This document shows, piece after piece, positions 31,481 through 41,493 of a stretch of DNA of 64,000 bases; the first letter of the stretch is position 1; the number at the start of each line of letters is the position of its first letter. The notes under the pieces were generated by a model. That model did no database searches. It was not told the DNA's origin and saw nothing but the letters and a program-made list of their open reading frames with translations. The DNA comes from Seminavis robusta. Its lineage: Eukaryota; Bacillariophyta; Bacillariophyceae; Naviculales; Naviculaceae. A program made the translations under genes and the position numbers. The stretch lies in contig CAICTM010000182.1 in assembly GCA_903772945.1 (NCBI GenBank), forward strand, positions 33,726 through 97,725, given 5' to 3'.

Positions 31481-33076
31481 TTAAACAAAAAAATCTTCCA
31501 AATAGGCAACTGCACCCTGCCACCAAGTCAATGCCCTACTAACAAAGTTGGCCTTTGCAGGGCTTCCAATAGTGCCCAGGTTGCCAACTTGGGGCAAAGG
31601 ATTCAGGATAGGTGAAAATGTGGGGAACTCAGTTTGTCCCCACATTTGGACAAGACCATTATCTAAGTTGGGACCATCATACAACGGTGCTCCAACAAGG
31701 ACTTTTGTCCCATCTCCAGAAACTGCAACACTCCATCCCAACTCATCACCTTCCCTAATTCCATCAATATCAAAACCTTGGGCCCTGCTGATCTCTTCTA
31801 GGACCCAATCAGTGCCATCAAACTTGTAAATACGAGTGTAACCACGGCTATTTGGTACGCCGCTGTAAACAGCTGCAGATCCAGCCACAAGGGTTTTACC
31901 ATCATCGGACAAATCAATGGAAGCCCCAAATAGATCAGCTTGTTTGTCCCCAATGAGATCACTATGTATGTATCACAAGCCGCAGGGGGCAGAGTCAGAA
32001 ATAAAAATGTGGCATGCACAAATCTCAGTGCACAATGCTCACCTTCCCAATTGGGCCCATAATGTCCCAGATCTTTGAAAGACTTGCACCCTGCCGACAA
32101 ATGTAGCCTCAAGCGTATTAAACCCAGGAGAACTCACTGCAACAATGCTTCCATCATAGTTTAGAGCCACCGAATAGCCAAAATTGTCCAAGATAGAGGA
32201 CCCAAACATTGCTCCACCATCAACTCTAAGTTGTCGGATGTCGCCATCACTGTCGTAAACACGGCATTCACCAAACCTTGTGGAGTCAGAATCAGAGGAT
32301 CCAGATCCGGGCATTCCAATAGCAAACAAAAGGCCATCTCCAGAAAAGGATACAGACCGCCCCAACAATGTCTCTGGAATTTCTCCGTACAGTCCAGAAG
32401 CAGTGGTGAAATCATCAGCTACATATGCCTCGCGCTCCCAGTCAGTGCCATTCCAGATGTAGGTTGTTGCAAACCCAATGTTGTTTGCAGTTGAGCTAGA
32501 ATAACTCCAAGCCCCAACTGCAGCTTTGTCTCCATCGGCTGATATAGAAATGGAAACACCAAAGGATTCAATTGGTGATCCATCCAACTCAACACCTTGA
32601 ATTGTGCTGCCTCGTTGAGACCACATCCCTGTGCTTGTGTCATATTGGAACACCTCAACAACTTCATTTGCGGTAGAGCTGACGGCAACAATGCTGCCAT
32701 CTCTCGATATTGCAACTGTACGACCATCAGTGAAGGAGCCATTAGGAAAACCCGTCAAGTCTTGGCCTTTCTTGGTCCAGCTATTGGCAGCATTCTCGTA
32801 GACACGAATGGTGCCAGTGCCTCTTTCACGAACCACTATTGTTGTCCCTGTCTCGTCCATGGCCACAGACTCTCCAAGAAAACCACTAGGTGTATTTCCC
32901 ACAAGATTTTCTCCAATAACAACATATCCGCTGATGGGAACCAACCGACGATGTTCCGCATTCAAGTCAATGATTTGCAGTGCATACTTTTGTGGTTCAC
33001 TGGTACCAGTACTATCGGCTGACTTGAAGAGAATGGCTGCAATGACACACAGCAGGAATTTGAAAGTCCACAACAT
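31481..33076 (-). CDS. Secreted FG-GAP-like beta-propeller protein, copy D (2 exons, 504 aa)
   Basis: Exons (minus strand) 33076-32043 and 31961-31481; the intron (81 nt) has GTGAGC/ACATAG ends, giving LGSDLIGDKQAD. The ATG at 33076 (caaccATGTTGTGG) is used because it begins a clean signal peptide, MLWTFKFLLCVIAAILF, and matches the starts of copies A and C. Repeats include SVAMDETGTTIVVRER, TVAISRDGSIVAVSS, SISISADGDKAAVGAWSYSS, SVSFSGDGLLFAIGMPGSG, SVALNYDGSIVAVSSPGF and SVAVSGDGTKVLVGAPLYDG. Open throughout. A 258-base piece of exon 2 (31571-31828) is almost identical to pseudogene copy A. Confidence 0.8.
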
Positions 33077-35284
33077 GGTTGATCGTTGACGGTTCAAGGA
33101 TAGGGTACTGGTTCCAGCAGTAGATACAATTCAACAGATGAGCAGATGGAGGAGTAACTATGAATACTACTGGTACCAGGTAGCTAGGCTGGCTAGCTAG
33201 TTTACTGATAGCGGAGACTTCACTGGAGGAGAAGATTTGCCACGTGTTACTGGTAGCCAGTGTCATGGAGTTCATTCATTTATAATAGAAGTGGCAGTTC
33301 AACGTTGTTCAAGGTGCTCCATGGCGTCATCCAGCTACAGGCAGTGCGGTCAATGAGTGATACTACTCAAAAAATACTACGGTTTAAGGTGCTCCATGGC
33401 GAACTTATCTCGATAGTCTCGGAGTATAGATAGATAGTTAGAGCAAAGATAGAGTATCGAAATAGTGATGCATAAGAGGAGAATGGTCCATACACGAGCC
33501 GGAAGGATCGATCTCCGCCGCATTGCTGACTACCAGGTACCAATACAGTACCAGCTAGCCATAGGATTGAGGCCAAACATATATATATATTGTCGAGTCA
33601 TTCCAACGTCTTTCCTCCGTATTGGTACATTGTAGCCATTGGTGCCGTATTTATCCGGAGCAGAACAGATCCGAAGTCGATCGTCGGCAACTCAAGCATG
33701 GAAACTGGTAGCGCTGGGTTGGGCGTGCTACATGTACTGCTACGATACTGTAGCAACTATCAGCCCCCAGCAGCACGCTGTGGACCTCGACAACTGTTTT
33801 AAAAAGGCAGGTCCTTGTCGAAGTAGCGTACCTTGTACCTTGTACCTTAGCTTTCGACAGGTTAAGTTCCAAGGTTTGCCATCTTCAGAGATTACGGTAC
33901 GGTACGAACTACTTTGTGTGACGACTTTTTGAACTGTCTGAATACATGTGCTAAGGAGAAGTTTCTTGGAGCATTATCATGTTAATTCTTCATTGCACTA
34001 ATAGTGCCGAGTTAGGTCACAAGGTATCAAGAAAACTGTACGGAGAATTTTTGTACTTCAACCAAATAATCATACCTGGTAAATCCAAGAAAATTGGGCA
34101 ACGGTCATGACGGACTCATGACACGAAAGCATTAGTCCCCCGTCAAATCCTTGGATTGACTCGACTCAGCAGATCTTGGCCGTTTCTCTCCCACTCCATC
34201 ACAGTTGCTACAATGGCAAACAACTGACGCATCTTCTAGCTGGCTTACTAGTATAGTACCACCACCTTTGCCCAAAATTCCGACCTACACGCAACACGAC
34301 CTCCACACCAACCGGTACGTCCTACATGTACGTTCTACGTCTACCCGCCCTCATTCATTTCACTTTTTCCCTCCCTTATGCCCGATGGCCTGAGGGAGGC
34401 GGCGGAGGCCGCTTGGCCGAAGCAAGGGAATGGCAGCCCTTAGTTAGTAAAGCACCATACCACCACTACGTCCAGCACCTCCGACCAGGCCCATGAAGCA
34501 GTAGAAGCCTAGAAATAAAATTTAATGCAGCCCCGAAACGGGACTCTGATTGCGTACCGGATGCTATTTTGTTGAGCAGGTACTGAGTACTCTACCAGTA
34601 GCTGTACTCCAAACTCCACAAAATATCCGAAATACTTCCGATTTCGATGCAGAATCAAGCTGGATGAAAAAATATCTCACTCAGAAACCAAGACATAAGC
34701 AAGGGCAATTTTAGAAATACAGTACAGCAGTACAGTACTACGTTGCTCAGTATTACTGTAATAGTTCTTAGTAGTCCAGCGCTGCACAGTGTACCCTGAC
34801 GTCTCTAAAACGTGCCTTTATCACCGCCCAAGGCCCAAGCACGCTCTGTGGATTAATTATTTAAGAGACAGGAATGCTGAGAGTGATATGTTCTTGAGTA
34901 GTATCGGCGCTATCCTTAAAAGTCCAAGCAGAATGGTACCCGGTATGATGGAAGATGGAATGAGTTGGAATGAGAGTGTCCGACACCGGTTCTAAAACAC
35001 TTCAGCATACTTAATAAATAAATCGGTCCAGGTATTGTTCCAGTCAAATGTTAGAGGAAGACTTTATGCATCCTGGAAACTGTAAACTCACCCATCAGCT
35101 GGTTTCGGCCGTTCCTTCCCACGCGTACCGGTAGCCTCTGCTCTCCCACTCCATCACAGTAACTGTTGCTACAATGGCAACAACTGACCCCTCTTCTATC
35201 CATTGGTCAAAGCTTCCTACCGGTACAGTAGTATAGTACCCATCACAACTATCACTATCTATAGCTATAGCTATTAGCATTGCC
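33077..35284. other. Intergenic, copy D promoter and partial duplicate of the GPCR promoter
   Basis: GGTGCTCCATGGCG words recur near 33317 and 33389. The segment at about 34188-34262 (CTCCCACTCCATCACAG...GTTGCTACAATGGCAA...CAACTGAC...TAGTATAGTACC) is repeated at about 35140-35240 directly upstream of the GPCR start. No gene was supported in 2.2 kb. Confidence 0.55.
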
Positions 35285-38200
35285 ATGTCAGGCTACCTCT
35301 CTCTGGCCAATCTGACTTCCCTGTCTATAGCTGGCACTGGCTCAGGCTCAGGCTCAGGCACAGTCACAGGCAATGCCAATCTCAGTGCAGCCATCAGCAG
35401 CAGCAACCCGTTCTACTCTGGTTGTCTGCACAAAGTGATCCCTGATCGCCCCAAGCGAGTTTGCAACAGTGACGATGTGCGTCTATTTGGTTTTGGAAAT
35501 GGAAATGACCATGAGGAGTACATGTACGACTTTTGCAGTGCACCTGGAATCGACTACATGGAAATCCGAGTCATGCTGGCCAACTGGGAAAGCAGCGTCA
35601 TTGTGGGGTGGCTTATTCAAATCATACTTAGCGAATACCTCAGTGTACCCACGACCATTGAAGCAGGAAGCCACGGAGAAATTAAATCTTTTTACGATCC
35701 CCTCTCCAGGCTCGATTTCATCAGTCACAATAACGCAAATGCCGTCGCGTTCTCCGCACAAATGGAAAATGGGGATTGTCGATTGGCAGACAAAACAAAA
35801 AACAACTACCAACCCTGTGCACACATATCCAGTGAATCATGGGATACAGACTCTGAATGGGTACAAGAGCTAATCAGGGACAGAATCATCAATGTGGAAT
35901 ACCTAGGAGTCTTGGCTTTGGAAACGTGGATGGTCACCAAATTCACCGCACAGGAAGAACCCGATGTTTTCTCCTATCATGGACTCATGGGAGAACACAA
36001 TCGACACAAGTTGGCTGCCCTCTTCAAGAGACCCACCACATGGGGGGAATACTGCCACCAAGTTTCCAAAAATAACTGTTCGACTCCTGATCAAACTGCC
36101 ACACGGCCACCACAAGATCAGGACGAAGTCAATCGATTCTTTCAACAGGATTCCTACACGGGATATTTTCGATACACCGACAAAAACAACTGTACTCGAT
36201 ATCCAGACTCTTGTACAGGTACGTACAGACGTGACTTCGCACAATATCTATTGCATGGACCTTGCATCTGTCTCTCACTCTTTCATGACTTTTGATTATT
36301 GCAAATACCGTAGGACACATTGCCGATTTACCTTGTGGCTGGACTTCTCACATGGAATCAGTCCTATACCACCTTAACATTGCCATGGAGTCCACTGGAC
36401 CCTGGACCAGCGCCACACAAAGGAGGATATACATACAATCAACTGGTGCAAATGTGGAGAGCAGCTAATGCCACAAAAAGGTTTGTACACTGTCAAGGCT
36501 CGATCATCATGATTTACTGACAAACAAACAAACAATTCACTTATTTACGTCTGTTGATTCTTTTGACGATAACTTCGTGGACCCCAGCAACTTAATGATG
36601 ATGTGGTGGACTCCAGAGCCACTCTACAATGAGTTTGCTGGAACAGATGCAGAGATGCAACGGGTTACACTTCCACCGCCCACTCAAGCTTGCCTTGAGG
36701 CGTATCCAACAGATGAAGATGAATGCTCCCCCAATCAAACATTACGAGTTTCATCCCCCGATGCTGCCTGTGATCACAACCCTGTCAATCTACATAAGCT
36801 TGTCAGCAGTTCTCTGCATGATATTACAATCGCTGGCGATGAGGCCACAAGAAACCCAACAAGTGAAATGATCAGAAGCTTCCAGTTGACAGAGCTACAA
36901 CTCAGTGAAATATTTGAATTGTGGCAATCGGAACAAACACCAAGGGAGGCAGTCTGCAAATGGGCAACCGACAATCTAGAGTTTCTACGTTCAGCGGTGC
37001 CTAAATCCTACCCAAGAACTCTTCAGGTGGAGCCTCAATCTGCATTTTCTTTCTTCCTCATTGCCTTTGGGGCCATTGCAACAATCATCGTTATTGTCAC
37101 GTCCTACCTGGTACTAAAGCATCAAGACAAGAATTCTATCAAACATGCCCAGCCAGGGTTCCTGGGGCTCTTGCTGGCTGGGTCTCTCATGGTGGCATTG
37201 GGAGCCATTTTGCTTGCGCTTCCAGCAACAAAGGGAACTTGTATTGCCACAACCTGGCTCATCAACATTGGCTACACATTCGAGCTTGTGCCACTCATCA
37301 TCAAGGTTGCAGCAATCAACAAAATGATGGCGGCTGCTAATTCCATGAGGCGAGTCAACTTATCCATCCAGTCACTCTACCAGGCAGTGGCATTCATTGG
37401 GGTTTGCTGCTGCATCTTCCTAATTCTCTGGACAGTGTTTGACACGCCACGCAAACAAGCAGAGTACTCACTCACCGAATCCAAAACTGCTGATGGAAAG
37501 CATATCGTGTCAGTCAGTTATTTCTGTGGAATGACATCCAATGCATGGCAGTTTGCAGCTGTGGGTTGGAATATGGTCCTCCTGCTGTGTGCTTCTGTCT
37601 TGGCCTTTCAGTCTCGGAATGTCTTGGAAAGCTTCAACGAATCCAGGACTCTGGCCTTTCTTTGCTACTCCCACTTTGTCTTTGTCTGTCTCAGATCTGG
37701 CACACTATTCTTGCAGGATCAGTTGCATGGGAGTACTATTGACGAAATCCAGAGTCTTCTCTACAGTGTGGATACCATGGCGACGGTTGTCATCTACTTC
37801 ATTCCCAAGTTGAGAAAAGAGCGTCCCAGAAATGGTAGTAGCGCACTACCGGTAGGGACGACTTTGACTGGCAGGCTGTCGGGTTTTCAAACGCCAGGTG
37901 CACTGATGAATTACATGAGTGGTGCCCTTGGTGTGCCCAGACTGAGTTGGGGTGTCAATCAGCGAACTGTGAATGCCAGCAACAGTCCCAGTTTTGTCCA
38001 GGATCTTCCCGGCGATGAGGATTGCCAAGGCAATGAGCGTGAAGTTGCGGCAGAGATTGAGCCATTCAAATCGGCTGGTGGAAATGGCGCCGTGCCACGA
38101 GAAACAGAGCCGCCGGCAGAGGGTTTAGAGCTTCCAGATCGAGATCGCTGGAGAGACGAGTTGTTGGCGTCCTTTGGCCCCCAAGAACGCAACAAGGACG

Positions 38201-38304
38201 GTAATTCGGCCCGACGGACAGTTCTTGGAAAGCGAGCCTCTTGGAGTCACCCTACTACATGTACAACAAGTTTATTGAGTAGTGAGTCAGAAGCATATGA
38301 ATAA
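35285..38304 (+). CDS. Class C-like GPCR with substrate-binding-type ectodomain (3 exons, apparent 1-base frameshift in exon 2)
   Basis: Exons 35285-36218, 36314-36480 and 36588-38304; introns of 95 and 107 nt (GTACGT/CGTAG and GTTTGT/CCCCAG). The ectodomain (exons 1-2) contains EIRVMLANWESSVIVGWLIQ, QIILSEYLSVPTTIE and GHIADLPCGWTSHMESVLYH, resembling OpuAC-type periplasmic binding proteins. Exon 3 begins KSNLMMMWWTPEPLYN and has seven helices, from AFSFFLIAFGAIATIIVIV to SVDTMATVVIYFIP, ordered as in class C (GABA-B-like) receptors, then a cytosolic tail of about 165 residues. In exon 2 the frame that reads HLNIAMESTGP does not connect to GGYTYNQLVQMWRAANATK; one extra base lies near 36395-36420. 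The exons total 2818 nt, one over a multiple of three. No clear signal peptide at the chosen ATG, so an upstream start or exon is possible. Confidence 0.7.
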
Positions 38305-40189
38305 AGTCAGCATTTTGTGCACAAGAAATTTCGTTTCACCAATGACAACGTAAGGTGTGTCTCACATCAGGACCAGCTCCGAACTCGTACTGGCGTCTAG
38401 CCAACGGTACGTTGGCCATGTAGAGGGAGTATTTCATGTACCGGTACCGTACCCTGCTCGTGCTATCGTTTCGGCGTGGTCGTCAGTAAAGGTACATCGT
38501 ATCCGAGCAAGAATGGAAGTTGATAGCCTTTTCGGGCCCTGTAGCTACTAGCTAGGACGAACTCGAGCTCACGAGAAGCCTTCTTTAGTGTCCGATTTGA
38601 TTTTCACGGGGAAGACTTCCAGTGTTTTCCCTGCGAAGAACCAACTGGATGTGCAGCGGCGGACACGGCCTTCCAAAATAGCAGAGCGAGTCAAGTTCTC
38701 CAGTTGCTCGAGTCTACCATACTAGTACGCTACAGTAGCTACCTGCCTGTTGATGATTGCACCTGCATGATTCCGGATTTCTTCACAGGTAGATAGTCTA
38801 GTCGTCCAGTCCAACCGGCAATTTGCGGGTTCTTTTGTGTCATCACCAGCCAGCAGTCCGGCCCGACCAGGAGGAGCACTCTCCTTTCTTTCTTTCTGCT
38901 AGCTAGCTACTAGGGTAGATACAGTAGATATCTCCAGCCAGAGCTTCCCCAGTACCGTACATGTGCAGTAGATTGAAAGCCTTGCATGCATGTCATGACC
39001 AATCAGCTCTAGCTAGCCCCGCTTCATACTCAGCCAGCTAGCTAGCTAGCGAGGAACAGTACCGGTAGACTACCAGTACCGTACGGAGCAATGCTTATGC
39101 TGGGGTGTTGGGATCGCGGAGGATCTCTCCGGTGGCTTTTCCGGTGACATTGTGTGACTGGGTGGGTCGCTGATGAGCTGTCTCTATCTATCTGTGTCCC
39201 CTTCATTTATTTCACCACCAGGGTGTGGGACTCACATGAAGTACATGCAGTGAGTACGCGATGTGAGTACATGTACTGAGTACTGAGTATACTCAGTACA
39301 TGTACTCACATGATATCCGAAATCGTGAGTACTACTCAGTACATGTACTCACTTACCTCCAGATTCTGAGTACTTTGTGAGTATTCGGTGGGTACTCAAT
39401 GAGTACTTTCGATCAGTACTCACCTAGTACTATGAGTACTGAATGGGTACTTTGTGAGTACTCGGTGGGTACTTTCTCACCGCGAAACAGCCAAAAGATC
39501 ATTATTTTCTCACTTTGGGCCCAATTGCAAAGATAAATTCTCTAAGTAATTGATATGTGAGTACTCTGTGAGTATTCCGTAGTACCCACAGAATACCTGT
39601 ACTCACATAGTACCTGTACTCACTTGACCCCAGAAATTGTGAGTACTACCCAGTACATGTACTCACATGACCTCCAGGATTGTGAGTACTACTCAGTACA
39701 TGTACTCACATGCTAAAACAGTGTGAGTACCACACCCTGTTCACCACTATAACTTGTGGCACGGTAGTCTACTCAGTAGGAATAATTGGTCGTGGGGATT
39801 TAAACAGCGACACATTCAATGGCCTCGACTGGAAAGAAACAATTCTGTGAGAACTCCTCCTTCCATCCAAGTTCTCTGTTGTGTACAATAAACTTTATAG
39901 TAGTCCAGAAGAAGAAGTGACAGTGCAGAAGGTTGGTCGGAGACCGAGTGCACAGAGAATAGTCCGGTCATGTTTTCGATGTCCATGTCAGAATCCAGAA
40001 TCCACCAGTGACTTTTGACCGAGCTGCGATGACTGCTTACTACTTGCAAAAAACTGCCAAGCAACAAGCAACTCTTCAGTCTTCATTCCTTCTCACAATT
40101 CCGCCAAAGCAACAACCAAAACACGCCAACCACAAAACCGCTATCTAGCTAGCTAGCTAGTAAAGTATACTCTACAGATAACTACTATC
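38305..40189. other. Intergenic with a palindromic GAGTAC array
   Basis: No supported gene. The left half has CTAGCTAGCTAG and TACCGGTACCGTAC words. The main feature is the GAGTAC/GTACTC array listed separately. Confidence 0.6.
39236..39730. repeat. GAGTAC/GTACTC palindromic repeat array
   Basis: About 500 bases dense in TGAGTAC and its complement GTACTCA. The compound unit GTGAGTACTACTCAGTACAT followed by GTACTCAC appears near-perfectly three times (about 39326, 39639 and 39683), and shorter variants fill the rest. Because both orientations are interleaved, the strand can fold into many hairpins. Interrupted by unique sequence at about 39480-39550. Confidence 0.85.
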
Positions 40190-40888
40190 ATGTGCACTAC
40201 TACCCAACTTCAGCTTCAGGTCCAACAGTCCCAGACAAGCCAAAAGCTAGTAGGTCCAATCAAGAGACGTCCTCTCTTTGACCTTGTGCTACCTACTAGT
40301 ACTACAACTACTGGTGGAGATAACCAATGCCAACGCCAACCAGCTGCCAAGAAACGCCGCATTACCTTCACAGAGAACTTGGTGACTAGCTATCATGCCA
40401 TTCCTTGTCTCTCAGAGTTGTCTGAGGAAGAACTAGATCAATGCTACTACAAGAAGCGTGACTTGAAAATCATCAAGAGTCAAGCTACCAAAGACATGAA
40501 GGCCCATGAGCGGGGTACCGGTACTGGCGGTACTACATGTAGTAGTGAAGCTAGCTTTTGTGCCCGTGGCTTGGAACGCCGCAGTCGTCAGGGTGCCAAG
40601 CAATTTCGACAAAGCAAAACCAAGGGATGGCGAGCTGTCTTTCTAGAACAAGCTAGACAACGCACTAGTCTGCATCAGGTTGTCAATGGCAAAGTCTACT
40701 TGGCCAAGGTATACCAAGAAGTCACCAAACCCAGTTCATGGGCAGCACAGGGCGTGGCTGCCAGAGATGCTCAAGAAGCTGCTAGAATCTACCTACTGTC
40801 TTCGGCATCCATCAAATCCCTCCTCCCCACCAACAGCACATGTACGCCCCCTTCTCCTTCTTCTTCCAAGCAGTGCCAACAACAATAA
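40190..40888 (+). CDS. Hypothetical basic protein, 232 aa
   Basis: An ATG-started frame. The N-terminus is Gln-rich, followed by an NLS-like AAKKRRITFTENLVTSYHAI, then LSELSEEELDQCYYKKRDLK. A Gly/Thr linker encoded by GGTACCGGTAC sequence precedes CARGLERRSRQGAKQF and a helical C-terminal half (VYLAKVYQEVTKPSSWAAQG, then DAQEAARIYLL). The order of basic-F-x-E-N, SEEE-YY and CARGLE motifs resembles a group of small diatom proteins that I know only as uncharacterised. The C-terminal tail is Ser/Pro-rich. No membrane segment or signal peptide; nuclear location is plausible from the basic motif. Function unknown. Confidence 0.6.
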   Translation: MCTTTQLQLQVQQSQTSQKLVGPIKRRPLFDLVLPTSTTTTGGDNQCQRQPAAKKRRITFTENLVTSYHAIPCLSELSEEELDQCYYKKRDLKIIKSQATKDMKAHERGTGTGGTTCSSEASFCARGLERRSRQGAKQFRQSKTKGWRAVFLEQARQRTSLHQVVNGKVYLAKVYQEVTKPSSWAAQGVAARDAQEAARIYLLSSASIKSLLPTNSTCTPPSPSSSKQCQQQ

Positions 40889-41493
40889 AAACTTGGTCTG
40901 GCTCTCTATGTGCCTTGTACAAAACAATCCTTCAGTCCTCCCCTTCAGAACCTAAACCAACCAATCAATCATCTAAAGATACTGTCAATAGCCCCTATTG
41001 TGTATAAAACTTTAATCATTCAACTGTTTCTTTTTCCTTTATAAATTAATAATGGTGTAGCACGGATGAGAAAGCGGTACACGAGAACGTGTAAGTTTGC
41101 CCATTGTCCTCCAAAGAATGAATCAGGCAGCCAAGTCCAAGTTCCTGAACGAATTAATTGAATTCGCCCTCCATAAACAAAGAGCCAAGGCAGACGAAAG
41201 TTGAATGGACAAGGCAGATGAAGGATGAAAATAATGTGGCGGAAAACTAGACTACCGCACCGGTGATTACAATGCCGCACTAGAAACTTAACCATGATTA
41301 TACATATTTACTTTTTCAGCAGAAACAGTGCTGCTGGTATGCTGCGCTACTGTACCGTACTCTGCTCAAATTGAAGACGAACGCACCAAGCTCACAGTTC
41401 AACAAGATGTTCCACACACTCACACACAAGTCCATCAACCATCAGAATCATTCGATTCTGTTTGCCACCCCAAGCAACTCAGCTCAACTCAAC
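40889..41493. other. Short intergenic between convergent genes
   Basis: Holds 3' ends of the basic-protein gene and of the ankyrin gene. A CTCAACTCAACTCAACTC microsatellite overlaps the end of the ankyrin gene at about 41479-41500. No gene. Confidence 0.65.

Noticed and set aside
39236-39730. CRISPR-like repeat spacing in the GAGTAC array
   Set aside because: Units are irregular, interleaved in both orientations and lack uniform spacers; the rest of the window is eukaryotic.
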